Assembly (NCBI RefSeq): GCF_900106015.1
Contig: NZ_LT629797.1
Location: 3,100,001-3,164,000 of the forward strand
DNA: 64,000 bases
Source of the DNA: Pseudomonas sihuiensis
GTDB taxonomy: Bacteria; Pseudomonadota; Gammaproteobacteria; Pseudomonadales; Pseudomonadaceae
Direction of reading: 5' to 3'
The notes below the pieces were generated by a model. It had not been told where the DNA came from, did not search any database, and saw nothing but the letters and a program-made list of their open reading frames with translations. Every line of letters starts with the position of its first letter. The first letter of the stretch is position 1. A program made the position numbers and the translations under genes. Shown here in pieces: positions 8,837 through 17,695 of this stretch.

Positions 8837-9517
8837 TCAGGCCGGCTGATGCAGGCGCACGTTGAACAGCGGCCCCTGGCTGAAACGCGACAGCGCCTTG
8901 GCAGCGGCCAGCACGCCCAGGTCGATCAGCGGCTCGACCAGGATCACGCTCATGTAGGCCAGGCCGAAGCTGCCCACTGCTGCCAGGTTTTCGCTGGAGA
9001 AGCCGTGACCATAGAAGGCCCAGAACCCGACCCATGCGACGATGCCGCCCTGATAAGCGGTCGAAAGCGCCAGCGCCTGCTTGTAGGAAAGATCGACGTA
9101 CGCGGTCCCCGGCGCGACGATGCGCTTGGCCAGCAGGCTGATACCCCACAGCGGGATCAACAGCGTGGTGACGTTCATGCCGTACTGCGGCAGGTCGAAC
9201 TGGGCGAACAGCAGCCCCTGCAACAACAGCCCCGCGGCCAGGCCAATGGCAGCAGCACCGGCGCCGAACAGCAGGAGCAGGGTCGAGCCGAGGATCAGAT
9301 GCACCTCGGAAACGCCCACCGCATGATGCGGGAACACTTCGAAGAAGCAGAATACCAGGGCGGTGGTCAGCAGGCTGCGTAGCGCCAGGGCGGCGACACC
9401 GCCGTTGTTGCGTACGCTGTCCAGGGCGAGTTTGGCGGTCAGGCCGAAAGCGGTGACGACCGTTGCGTAGCTGAGCAGGATCTTGGCGCCTTCGACGACA
9501 CCGGGTTCGATATGCAT
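8837..9517 (-). CDS. Solitary CbiM-type cobalt uptake membrane protein
   Basis: A 226-residue polytopic protein starting MHIEPGVV. The N-terminal Met-His loop is the metal-binding feature of CbiM, the substrate-binding subunit of the energy-coupling-factor cobalt transporter. Six or so hydrophobic helices follow, with HHAVGVSEVHLILG in the middle matching the CbiM core. No CbiN, CbiQ or CbiO gene lies nearby, so it may work alone or with components elsewhere. A cobalamin riboswitch lies in its leader. The ATG at 9517 is chosen for AAAGGAACT just upstream; an upstream start would lie in the riboswitch tail. Confidence 0.82.
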   Translation of the reverse strand: MHIEPGVVEGAKILLSYATVVTAFGLTAKLALDSVRNNGGVAALALRSLLTTALVFCFFEVFPHHAVGVSEVHLILGSTLLLLFGAGAAAIGLAAGLLLQGLLFAQFDLPQYGMNVTTLLIPLWGISLLAKRIVAPGTAYVDLSYKQALALSTAYQGGIVAWVGFWAFYGHGFSSENLAAVGSFGLAYMSVILVEPLIDLGVLAAAKALSRFSQGPLFNVRLHQPA

Positions 9518-9584
9518 GCGAGTTCCTTTGCCGCGCCCACCGCGCGACGATTCGGATAAGGGGGGTGGGCGAAACGCCCGTTGT

Positions 9585-9760
9585 CGATGGCAGGTCTCCT
9601 GGCTCACGGCTTGGCACTTCGCCCGCCTTCCCGACCGAAGTCAGTGGCATGAGGGCATCGTTCGCCGCTTACAGTTGCGGGGGCAGCCAGGGCATTGGCG
9701 AGATTCGCCGCACCCTGTTCCCTTTTCATCCGCGTCACAGACGTGCACGCAGAACCATCG
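9585..9760 (-). promoter_or_regulatory. Cobalamin (B12) riboswitch
   Basis: Read on the minus strand this holds the conserved cobalamin aptamer pieces in order: GAAAAGGGAACAGGGTGCGG, then AATC, then GCTGCCCCCGCAACTGTAA, then TGCCACTG, and at the end the B12 box AGCCAGGAGACCTGCC. CCATCG at 9755-9760 and CGATGG at 9585-9590 on the plus strand can form the closing P1 stem. It lies directly upstream of the CbiM-like gene and should lower its expression when adenosylcobalamin is plentiful, which supports a cobalt role. Confidence 0.93.
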
Positions 9761-9815
9761 GCGGCAAGATTACTCGCCTGCCCGGCTAAAAAACAGCGTG
9801 CCGGGCGGCCCTCGC

Positions 9816-11465
9816 TCAGACCAGGTGCGGCGTGCTACGCGCCAGCAGCGCCTCGACGTCGACGCCGCGCGGCAGGGTGCCGTAGACGCGGCCGCGGCCT
9901 TCCAGGCGACTGGCGATAAAGGCGTCGGACACCGTGGCGTTGCCGGCCTCCAGCAGCAGCTTGGCCTGCAGTGCCACGGCCATGTCTTCGGTGAGCTGGC
10001 GGGCGCGGTACTGGATATCGGCTGTATCAGCGAAATCTGCCTTCAGGCGCTGGATATGCGCCTTCAGGCGGGCATCGCCGTGGCCATCGCCCAGCTCGGC
10101 GAACAGCGCATCGAGTACGCCGGGCTCCTTGGACAGCGCGCGCAGCACGTCCAGACATTGCACGTTGCCCGAGCCTTCCCAGATCGAGTTGACCGGTGCT
10201 TCGCGGTACAGGCGCGGCATGATGGTTTCCTCGACATAGCCCGCACCGCCCATGCATTCGCTGGCCTCGTAGATCATTTCCGGCGCGCGCTTGCAGATCC
10301 AGTACTTGCCCACGGCAGTGACCAGACGAGCGAACTTGTCTTCCTGCGCGTCATGCGCGTGATCCAGCGCGCGGCCCATGCGCATGCACAGGGCCAGCGC
10401 GGCTTCGCTCTCCAGCGCCAGGTCGGCCAGCACGTTCTGCATCAGCGGCTGGTCGGCGAGCAGCTTGCCACCCACCTGGCGATGCGCGCAGTGGTGCGCA
10501 GCCTGGGTCAGCGCCTGGCGCATCAGGCTGCTGGAACCGACCATGCAATCGAAGCGGGTCATGGCCACCATTTCGATGATGGTCGGCACGCCGCGCCCTT
10601 CCTCGCCGAGCATCCAGGCGAAAGCGCCACGGTACTCCACCTCGCTGGAGGCGTTGGCCCAGTTGCCCAGCTTGTTCTTCAGGCGCTGGATGTAGAACGC
10701 GTTGCGCGTGCCGTCCGGGCGGTGACGCGGCAGCAGGAAGCACGACAGGCCCTTGTCGGTGTAGGCCAGGGTGAGGAAGGCGTCGCACATCGGCGCCGAG
10801 CAGAACCACTTGTGGCCCACCAGCTCATAGCCCTGCCCCGGCCCGCCGAGGCCGATGGGATAAGCGCGGGTGGTGTTGGCACGCACGTCGGTGCCGCCCT
10901 GCTTCTCGGTCATGGCCATACCGATGGTCACGCCCGTCTTCTGCTCCATCGGCAGGTTGCGTGGGTCGTACTCGGTGGCGAGGATCTTCGGCAGCCACTG
11001 CTCGGCCACGTTGGGCTGCAGGCGGATGGCCGGCACGGCAGCGAAGGTCATGGTCAACGGGCAACCGCTGGCCGCTTCGGCCTGGCTGTGCATATAGGTC
11101 AGGCCGGCACGGGCGACATGGGCGCCGGCGCGCGGATCGGTCCAGGGCAGCGACGGCAGGCCATGCTCGACCGCCGTGCGCATCAGCTCGTGGTAGGCCG
11201 GGTGAAACTCGACCAGGTCGATGCGATTGCCGTAGCGATCATGACTCTTGAACACCGGTTTGTTCTCGTTGGCAAGAAAGCCGGCCTGCATCAGGGCGCC
11301 GCCGGCCAGCGCACCATAGGCGCTCAAACGCTCGTGGGCCCAGGCGCCATCGTAGCGGCGAATCCACTCCTGCAGCGGCAGGTCGAGGCGATAGAGATTG
11401 GCACCATCGAGGCTCGGTACCTGGTTGAACACCTCGTGGGTTTCGGCATGCAGGCTGGGTTTCAT
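9816..11465 (-). CDS. aidB: AidB-type acyl-CoA dehydrogenase homologue
   Basis: A 549-residue flavoprotein of the acyl-CoA dehydrogenase family with the AidB N-terminal extension (HEVFNQVPSLDGANLYRLD). Core motifs include GMAMTEKQGGTDVRAN (FAD region), HKWFCSAP and the C-terminal YEASECMGGAGYVEE / NSIWEGSGNVQ. In E. coli AidB is induced by alkylating agents and binds DNA, and its dehydrogenase activity is weak. The start ATG overlaps the stop of the upstream tetR gene, so the two form one operon and the regulator probably controls both. Confidence 0.9.
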   Translation of the reverse strand: MKPSLHAETHEVFNQVPSLDGANLYRLDLPLQEWIRRYDGAWAHERLSAYGALAGGALMQAGFLANENKPVFKSHDRYGNRIDLVEFHPAYHELMRTAVEHGLPSLPWTDPRAGAHVARAGLTYMHSQAEAASGCPLTMTFAAVPAIRLQPNVAEQWLPKILATEYDPRNLPMEQKTGVTIGMAMTEKQGGTDVRANTTRAYPIGLGGPGQGYELVGHKWFCSAPMCDAFLTLAYTDKGLSCFLLPRHRPDGTRNAFYIQRLKNKLGNWANASSEVEYRGAFAWMLGEEGRGVPTIIEMVAMTRFDCMVGSSSLMRQALTQAAHHCAHRQVGGKLLADQPLMQNVLADLALESEAALALCMRMGRALDHAHDAQEDKFARLVTAVGKYWICKRAPEMIYEASECMGGAGYVEETIMPRLYREAPVNSIWEGSGNVQCLDVLRALSKEPGVLDALFAELGDGHGDARLKAHIQRLKADFADTADIQYRARQLTEDMAVALQAKLLLEAGNATVSDAFIASRLEGRGRVYGTLPRGVDVEALLARSTPHLV

Positions 11466-12103
11466 CGCATGGGCTCCTTGGCGCCGACGGCGCGCAGACA
11501 GAAGGTGGCAAGACTGGCGCTGACCTGAGCCAGCTCCAGGGTGGGTTGGCCTGCTTCACGAGCGGCGCGAGCAGGTGGCGACAGAGGGCCGACCAGCGCT
11601 TCGGCAATGGCGCCGACCAGGCAGGCCGCCATCAGGCCAATCTGCTCGACGCGAAACTCACCGGCGCCGGCACCCTCCTCCAGCAGATCGATGAACAGTT
11701 CGGCGTAGGCTTCGCGATAGAGCAGGCGCTGCTCGTCGACTTCCGGGTCGACCGGTTCGGCGATCAGTGCGAAGGCCAGGCGGCGGCTATGCCAGGCGCG
11801 GGCAGCGAACTGTTCCAGGCCGATGCGCAGGCGCTCACTGGCGCTGCCCGGCCCACGCAAGGCTGCGGCCAGAGCATCTACCTCACGCTGGCTGGCGCTG
11901 GCGAATACCTCGGCGGCCAGTTCACCCTTGCTGCGAAAGTGGCGGTACAGACTACCGGTGGCGATGCCAACATCGTCGGCCAACGCCTGCATGGTCAGGG
12001 CGGCGAAACCGCCCTCGGCTACTCGCAGCAAGGCGCAGTCGAGAATACGCGCGCGCAACGCTTGGTCGCGATCGAGTCGAGCTTCGGTGGTGCGATAAGC
12101 CAT
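11462..12103 (-). CDS. TetR-family transcriptional regulator
   Basis: A 213-residue protein with an N-terminal helix-turn-helix (ALTMQALADDVGIATGSLYRHF, residues about 36-57) and a variable helical ligand domain behind it. Its TGA overlaps the aidB start by 4 bases. A 59-base palindrome covering its own start codon contains two copies of TGAATC-N2-GATTCA, a good TetR-type operator, so autoregulation of the tetR-aidB operon is likely. The inducer is not evident; an acyl-CoA or alkyl compound would fit the partner gene. Confidence 0.88.
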   Translation of the reverse strand: MAYRTTEARLDRDQALRARILDCALLRVAEGGFAALTMQALADDVGIATGSLYRHFRSKGELAAEVFASASQREVDALAAALRGPGSASERLRIGLEQFAARAWHSRRLAFALIAEPVDPEVDEQRLLYREAYAELFIDLLEEGAGAGEFRVEQIGLMAACLVGAIAEALVGPLSPPARAAREAGQPTLELAQVSASLATFCLRAVGAKEPMR

Positions 12104-12156
12104 GGTCTGAATCCTGATTCACCTGCATGCAGTGAATCAGGATTCAGACCATGGCT
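12098..12156. promoter_or_regulatory. Large palindrome over the tetR start: two TetR-type operators
   Basis: Arms of 25 bases (12098-12122 and 12132-12156) are perfect inverted repeats around CTGCATGCA. Inside each arm lies a smaller near-palindrome: TGAATCCTGATTCA (12108-12121) and TGAATCAGGATTCA (12133-12146), 25 bases apart. The left arm includes the tetR ATG, so bound protein would block transcription start or early elongation. That this is the TetR binding site is inferred from position and symmetry. Confidence 0.65.
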
Positions 12157-12221
12157 AAAGGGACGATCCGGCCAAATCTGCCGCCGAATCGGGAAAGAGG
12201 TTGCTCGTGCAAAGCTGCACT

Positions 12222-12293
12222 TGTAGGAGCCAGCTTGCTGGCGATCATCGATCTGACAGTCGCCAAGCATCACCGGCAAGCCGGCTCCTACAG
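12222..12293. repeat. REP-type palindrome (tgtaggagccagcttgctggcga family)
   Basis: Inverted copies of the same core as at 6370-6432 (TTGTAGGAGCCAGCTTGCTG and CCGGCAAGCCGGCTCCTACA) are separated by about 30 bases. It sits between the tetR operon and the downstream end of ladS. Confidence 0.75.
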
Positions 12294-12326
12294 GGCCCAG
12301 CGGCTTCATCACGCCCTGCGAAAGAG

Positions 12327-14738
12327 TCAGACCGGCGCGGCGCCACCGGAAACCGTTGCCGGGCGGCACAGCACCCAGTCATGCAGCAGCACGCGCAACT
12401 CGTCGAATTTCACCGGTTTCGCCAGGTAGTCGCTCATGCCCGCAGCCAGACAGCGCTCGCGGTCGCCGCTGTGGCTGTGCGCGGTGATCGCCAGCACCGG
12501 CAGCTCGGCGCAGCCCGGCAGGGCGCGCAGTGCGCGGCAGGTGGCGAAGCCGTCCATCACCGGCATCTGGCAGTCGAGCAGCACCGCATCCACCGTCTCG
12601 CCGCGCAGCAACTCCAGCGCCTCGGCACCATTGTCGGCAGTGCGCACGCGGTAGCCGAGCTTGAGCAACATGCCGCGGGTTACCAGCTGGTTGATCGCAT
12701 TGTCCTCGACGATCAGTACCGTGCATTGCTGCGCCTGGCGCTGCAGCGCGCCACCCTGCGGCCGTGCCGGGCGAACATCGCTGACCTGAGGTTGCAGCGG
12801 CAGAGTCAGCGGCACATCGAGGCGAAACCGACTGCCCTGCCCCGGCTGCGACTCGTGACTGAGCACGCCACCAAGCAGGTCGACCAGTTGCCTGCAGATC
12901 GCCAGGCCGATGCCCAGGCCGCCGTACTTGCGCGTCATCGAGCCATCGAGTTGATGGAAGCGCTGGTAAAGGTCGCCGTCGCCGGGCGCGAATCCGATCC
13001 CCGTATCGCTGACCACCACACTCAACGGCAGGTTGCTGCCCACGCTACCGACGCGGCCGACCTGCAAGGTCACGCCGCCCTGGCTGGTGAACTTGATGGC
13101 GTTGTCCAGCAGATAGCCCAGCGCCTGTGCCAGCTTGGCCGCGTCGCCTTCCAGGGTGTCGGGCAGGTTGTCGTCCAGCTCCAGGGCGAACGTCAGCCCC
13201 TTGTCTTCGGCGCGCGCCGCATACTGGGCACGCAGACCATCGAACAGCCCGCGCAGGCTGAACGTCTCGCGCCGCGGATAGAGCTTGCCAGCCTGCAATT
13301 CGGTGAGCGCGAGGATGTCGTTGACCATGCGCATCATGTCGCGCGCGGACGCTGCGGCGGTCTTCTGGTACTGCTCCAGTTCGATGTCCATCTTCACCGT
13401 CTGCATCAGTTCCAGCGAGCCGATCACCCCGTTCATCGGCGTACGCAGCTCATGGGTCACGGTGGCGAGGAATTCATCCTTGAAACGGTTGCTGTCGGCC
13501 AGTTCCTGGTTCAGCGTTTCGAGCTTGCGTCCGGCCTCCTGGAGAATGCGCGTGCGCTCTTCCTTCATCGCGTTGATGCGGTCAGCCAGCGCCAGCGACA
13601 GCAGGCCCACTTCCAGCGCCGAGCCGATCTGGCTGGCATACATGGTGAGAAAGACGTTGGGCAGGTAGCCCAGCACCATCAGCGTGTTGACGATGCCGCC
13701 GATGAGAAAGGCGGTCCAGGCGAAGATGAAGTAACGCGCCACGCGCATACCGCGCAGCCAGGCAAGCACCCCAGCAGCGAAGATCACCACGGTGAACAGC
13801 AGGGCCAGGTAGGTGGCCAGACGCAATGCCGTGGCATAACTGACGCTCAGCGCCAGGATCATCACCACGGCGCCGCAGGCCATCAGCAGCAGCAACAGGC
13901 GATCGACCCAGGGACTGTGTTCGCCAGTGTGCAGGAAGCTGCGGGCGAACTGGCAGCCGAACAAGGCGGCCGAGCCAATCAGAAATGGCGTCGCGGCATT
14001 GGCCCACCAGGGGTTGTTGGGCCAGAAATACTCGATGCCGGCACCGTTGACCGAGACCTGATACAGGCCGAACGAGGCGATATAAAGGATGTAATAGAGG
14101 TAGCTGGTGTCGCGCACGCTGAGGAAGATGAACAGGTTGTACACCAGCATCACCAGCAGCACGCCGTAGATGATGCCAAGCACGTAGATACGCGCGGGCT
14201 GCTCTTCCAGATAGGCGTTGGGCGCCCACAGGGTCAGCGGCGCCTGGATCGAACCCTGGCTTTCCAGGCGCAAATAGATGCGCTTGTTCTGGTTCGGCTC
14301 GAGGTTCAGCTCGAACAGGTAATTGTGCTGGCGGATCTGGCGAGTGACGAAAGGCAACGAATCGCCAGTACGCTGAGCCAGGACGAAGCCGCCGGCCTCG
14401 TCAGGGAGGTAGAGTTCAAGGTGATCGAGCGGCGGATAAGCCAGCTCCAGCAGCCAGTTGCGGTCCCCCTGCGCCTGGCGCGGCAGATAGTGCAGGTCCA
14501 GCCGCAGCCAGAATACCGAGCGCGAATAGCCGGCGTTGAGCACGGGCTTGTCATGCAGACGGAAACTACCTTGCACGGCGGGCGAGGCGATGTCGTCAAT
14601 GCTGGCATCGCCGCGCACGTCCTCGAACACGTACATGCTCTGCCCCAGAGGCAAAGTGCGCATATGTTCGTCGAAGGTAACGGCGCCCACGAGCGAGGAA
14701 AAAACGAGGCTCACGATGAGCAGGAGCAGCCGGTACAT
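12327..14738 (-). CDS. ladS: Hybrid sensor histidine kinase LadS (7TMR-DISM type)
   Basis: An 803-residue membrane kinase. In order: signal peptide (1-19), periplasmic 7TMR-DISMED2 domain (about 22-175), seven transmembrane helices (about 183-385), HisKA with His429 in ATVTHELRTPMNG, HATPase with LLDNAIKF and DTGIGF, and a receiver with the phospho-acceptor about Asp722 in LLDCQMPVMDG. No HPt domain is present. This is the LadS layout; in P. aeruginosa LadS responds to calcium and acts through GacS/GacA to favour biofilm over acute virulence. The name also rests on the flanking aidB-tetR and thiD order known from PAO1. Confidence 0.88.
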   Translation of the reverse strand: MYRLLLLIVSLVFSSLVGAVTFDEHMRTLPLGQSMYVFEDVRGDASIDDIASPAVQGSFRLHDKPVLNAGYSRSVFWLRLDLHYLPRQAQGDRNWLLELAYPPLDHLELYLPDEAGGFVLAQRTGDSLPFVTRQIRQHNYLFELNLEPNQNKRIYLRLESQGSIQAPLTLWAPNAYLEEQPARIYVLGIIYGVLLVMLVYNLFIFLSVRDTSYLYYILYIASFGLYQVSVNGAGIEYFWPNNPWWANAATPFLIGSAALFGCQFARSFLHTGEHSPWVDRLLLLLMACGAVVMILALSVSYATALRLATYLALLFTVVIFAAGVLAWLRGMRVARYFIFAWTAFLIGGIVNTLMVLGYLPNVFLTMYASQIGSALEVGLLSLALADRINAMKEERTRILQEAGRKLETLNQELADSNRFKDEFLATVTHELRTPMNGVIGSLELMQTVKMDIELEQYQKTAAASARDMMRMVNDILALTELQAGKLYPRRETFSLRGLFDGLRAQYAARAEDKGLTFALELDDNLPDTLEGDAAKLAQALGYLLDNAIKFTSQGGVTLQVGRVGSVGSNLPLSVVVSDTGIGFAPGDGDLYQRFHQLDGSMTRKYGGLGIGLAICRQLVDLLGGVLSHESQPGQGSRFRLDVPLTLPLQPQVSDVRPARPQGGALQRQAQQCTVLIVEDNAINQLVTRGMLLKLGYRVRTADNGAEALELLRGETVDAVLLDCQMPVMDGFATCRALRALPGCAELPVLAITAHSHSGDRERCLAAGMSDYLAKPVKFDELRVLLHDWVLCRPATVSGGAAPV

Positions 14739-14829
14739 ACGACTCCAAAACCCTGTCGGACAACGCCCAGGCCCCCATTAGCCCATCAGATGGCGCCGTC
14801 ACGCACGGCAGACTTATATTCGAATCGCT

Positions 14830-15720
14830 CTACTCTAGGGACTGTTGGGACGCTTTTCCAGATTCAGACGGCAGTTTAAGCAGCGCTTCACCTATGGCCT
14901 CGGCCAGATACTGCAGGGAAAACACGCCGCCATAGGTCCAGGTCGAGGGTATCGCGGCGAAGCGCTGCTCACGCACGAAAGGCATCGCCTGCCACAGTGG
15001 CGAGGCGAACAACTGCGCCTCCTGGGCAAAGGGTTCGATATGCAGCACGACGCCCTCTTCGATGCGACCCAGCGCGGTGATCGGTACCTGAGTGATGCCC
15101 CAGGGGCTCGGCGCCAGGTCCATCGCAGGCTGAAGGCCGAGCAGCGCCAGCGCATGTTGCGGCATGGAGTTGGGGCCGTTGATGAAGGCGGCCGTCGGCG
15201 ACGAGAGGCGTATCACCGTGACGGCCGGCAGACGCTGCCCGTAATGAGCCCGTAGCCGCTCGCGCCATTGCGCCAGCTCGGCGTCCATCGCCTGCAGGCG
15301 TTGCTTGGCCAGCACCTCGCGGCCGAGTGCACGCGCCAGGTCGAGAAACGCCTCGCGCTGCACCTGCAAATTATCGTGCTGCTGGCTGAAACCTTGGTAT
15401 ACCTGAACCGGCGCAATACGCTCTAGCAACGGGCGGATGTCTTCCAGCAAAGGAGGGATGACGATCAACTCAGGCTGCAACTCGGCCAGCAATTCGAGAT
15501 TGGGCTCCAGGCGCGAACCGCTCGACGGCACACCTGCGGGCAGCGTCGGCCGCACCACCCAGGCGCGGTAGTCACCGGCATCGGCGACGGTCAACGGCGT
15601 CACATCGAGCATCAGCAAATGCTCGGTGGCCTCCCAGCTCAGCGCGGCCACCCGTGGCTCAGCGCTGGCCCAGGCAGGCGTCAGCCAAAGCAGTAGAAAG
15701 CCGAGTAAGCAACGCCTCAC
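14830..15720 (-). CDS. Siderophore ABC transporter, periplasmic binding protein (FhuD-like)
   Basis: A 296-residue secreted protein: GTG start, signal peptide with LLGFLLLWLTPAWASA, then a type III periplasmic-binding fold (VAALSWEATEHLLML; SSGSRLEPNLELLAELQPEL; a long central helix; a C-terminal lobe). FhuD-type proteins carry ferric hydroxamates or related siderophores to the inner-membrane permease. The GTG at 15720 overlaps the TGA of the permease gene (GTGA), showing translational coupling. It is the last gene of the reductase-ATPase-permease-binding protein run. Confidence 0.85.
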   Translation of the reverse strand: MRRCLLGFLLLWLTPAWASAEPRVAALSWEATEHLLMLDVTPLTVADAGDYRAWVVRPTLPAGVPSSGSRLEPNLELLAELQPELIVIPPLLEDIRPLLERIAPVQVYQGFSQQHDNLQVQREAFLDLARALGREVLAKQRLQAMDAELAQWRERLRAHYGQRLPAVTVIRLSSPTAAFINGPNSMPQHALALLGLQPAMDLAPSPWGITQVPITALGRIEEGVVLHIEPFAQEAQLFASPLWQAMPFVREQRFAAIPSTWTYGGVFSLQYLAEAIGEALLKLPSESGKASQQSLE

Positions 15721-17693
15721 GCCAACCTCCCACGGATGAGCAGGTAGACAAAATAGCTGCCACACAACACCGAGGCGACAATGCCCACCGGAATCTGCAA
15801 CGGGAAGATCAGGGTGCGGCCGACCCAATCGGCCAGCAGCATCAGCACCGCGCCCAGCGAGGCCGCCAGCAGCAGCTGCGGCAGCACCCGGCGCGCGCCG
15901 AGCATCACCGCGATATGCGGGGCCAAAAGCCCCAGAAACGCCACTGGCCCGAGCAGACTGGTAACCAGCGCACACAGCAACGCCACCAGCACCAGCAGCA
16001 CCAGACGCAAGCGCGGCACGTTCAAGCCGCGGCTGGCGGCCACCCCATCGCCGATGCCAATCAGCGTCAGCGCACGCTGGAACAGCAATGCCAGAGCGCC
16101 GAACAGCAGCACGCCAACCGTCAGCCACAATGCCTGTGCCGGTGTGGCGCGGTAGGTGGAGCCGGCCAGCCAGCCGAGCAACGCGAACGAGTCACCGCTG
16201 CCCTTGGCCAGCACGAACTGCAAGGCGGCGTTGAGCAGCGCGCCAAGGGAAATCCCCAGCAGCGCCATCAGCGCTGGTGAGTAGTGATGACGCCGGCCCA
16301 GCAGCATCAACACCGCCAGCACCGCCAGGCTACCGACGAAGGCCGCCAGCGGCGCGACCGCGCCGAACACCGCGCCACCGAAGATGATCAGCGCCAGCAT
16401 CACCGCCAGCGTGGCACCCGCGGATAGACCGAGAATATCCGGGCTGGCCAGCGGGTTACGCAGCAGGCGCTGCAGCAGCAGACCGGAAATCGCCAAACCG
16501 GCGCCGGCAGAAGCCGCGGTGAGCACGCGCGGCCAGCGCAGCGACCAGACCAGCGCCGACGGCCACTGCAGGTGCCAGCCATCGACACCACGCGCCAGCC
16601 CGAGCGCCACGGTCAGCGCCAGCACGGCGAGAAGCGCCACCCACAGCGCACTGCGCCAGCCGAAACGCTCGGCGCCGCGCGGCAACTGAAGGCCGCGCGG
16701 GTCCTCCGCAGCCAGATGTCGGCGCGCCAGCCACAACAACACTGGCGCACCGATCAACGCCGCCGCCGCGCCACTGGGCACCAGTTGACCGCTGACACGA
16801 TTGGCCAACAGCGCCAGGGCGTCGGTACCGAGCAGCAGCAAGGCACCGAGCAACGCGCTGTAGCACAGCTCATCACGCGCCGTACGGGCGCCAAGCATCT
16901 TCGCCAAATTCGGCGTGAGCAGGCCGATGAAACCGATCAGGCCGACCGCCGTGATCGACACCGAACATAGCCACAGCGCCGCCAGGAACAGCACCAGCAT
17001 CACCGGCCACAGCGCCAGGCCACGGCCCTGAGCAGCATCGCCGCCAAGCTGCAGCAAGCTCAACGGCCGCGGTGCGAGGATCAGCAGCGGCACTGCCAGC
17101 AACAGCTTGGGCCACAGCCACTGCACCCAGTGCCAGTCGATCTGCGCCAGATCACCCGCGCCCCAGACGAACAACCCCTGGGTGTACTGGTTGTTGATCA
17201 GCACGAGCCCGGCAGCCAGCGCGCCGAGCAACAGGTTCATGGCCATGCCGCCCAGCACCAGCGGCAGCCCGCCGATGCCACTGCGCCCGGCAATCAGCAG
17301 CACCAGACCGACCGCCAGCAGTGCGCCGAGCAGTGCCGCCCACTGCCCGTGATCGGCCGCGAAGGTCGGCACCAGCAACGTGGCCAGCACCAGCCCGAGC
17401 CAGGCCCCGGACGAGGCACCGATGGTCATGGGGGAAACCAGGCGGTTCTGCGTGATCTGCTGCAACAGACTGCCGGACAGTCCCAGCGCAGCGCCGGTCA
17501 GCAGCGCCATGCTCAGCCTGGGTAGAGCCGACAGTTGCAGCTGCAGAAACTCGAAGCTGTGTTCGGCAGAAGCCAGCATCGCCCACAGCTCGAACGGATC
17601 AAGATCGGCCGCCAGCCACAGGTGCAGGAGTGCCAGGGGCAGCAGCGCGAGCAGCGTCAGAAGGTGGCGTGAGGGCGCCGAAACTGCCGCCAT
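15717..17693 (-). CDS. Siderophore ABC transporter permease, double-length (FhuB-like)
   Basis: A 658-residue integral membrane protein made of two FecCD-type halves (about 1-330 and 340-658), each with about ten helices and a cytoplasmic coupling region containing GLIGFIGLLTPNLAKMLGAR or FLGLLAPHIAVMLGAR. The fused form is typical of FhuB, which moves ferric hydroxamates. It lies between the ATPase gene (2-base gap) and the binding-protein gene (4-base overlap). Confidence 0.9.
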   Translation of the reverse strand: MAAVSAPSRHLLTLLALLPLALLHLWLAADLDPFELWAMLASAEHSFEFLQLQLSALPRLSMALLTGAALGLSGSLLQQITQNRLVSPMTIGASSGAWLGLVLATLLVPTFAADHGQWAALLGALLAVGLVLLIAGRSGIGGLPLVLGGMAMNLLLGALAAGLVLINNQYTQGLFVWGAGDLAQIDWHWVQWLWPKLLLAVPLLILAPRPLSLLQLGGDAAQGRGLALWPVMLVLFLAALWLCSVSITAVGLIGFIGLLTPNLAKMLGARTARDELCYSALLGALLLLGTDALALLANRVSGQLVPSGAAAALIGAPVLLWLARRHLAAEDPRGLQLPRGAERFGWRSALWVALLAVLALTVALGLARGVDGWHLQWPSALVWSLRWPRVLTAASAGAGLAISGLLLQRLLRNPLASPDILGLSAGATLAVMLALIIFGGAVFGAVAPLAAFVGSLAVLAVLMLLGRRHHYSPALMALLGISLGALLNAALQFVLAKGSGDSFALLGWLAGSTYRATPAQALWLTVGVLLFGALALLFQRALTLIGIGDGVAASRGLNVPRLRLVLLVLVALLCALVTSLLGPVAFLGLLAPHIAVMLGARRVLPQLLLAASLGAVLMLLADWVGRTLIFPLQIPVGIVASVLCGSYFVYLLIRGRLA

Positions 17694-17695
17694 GC

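Noticed and set aside
9780..9806. GCCCGGC/GCCGGGC hairpin just after aidB as a terminator
   Set aside because: The T-run lies in the loop and not after the stem, so it does not fit an intrinsic terminator.
9483..11528. 681-codon plus-strand frame opposite aidB and running over the riboswitch
   Set aside because: It is antisense to a well-supported gene and crosses a riboswitch; composition is that of a shadow frame.
12201..14879. 892-codon open frame on the plus strand opposite ladS
   Set aside because: It is the antisense of a clear hybrid kinase, is rich in Gln/His/Arg/Ala, has no recognisable domain, and its openness follows from third-position G/C bias.
14830..16128. 432-codon extension of the FhuD-like frame
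   Set aside because: The first part reads through the permease gene in the wrong frame; the real start is the GTG at 15720 with a signal peptide and a GTGA overlap.
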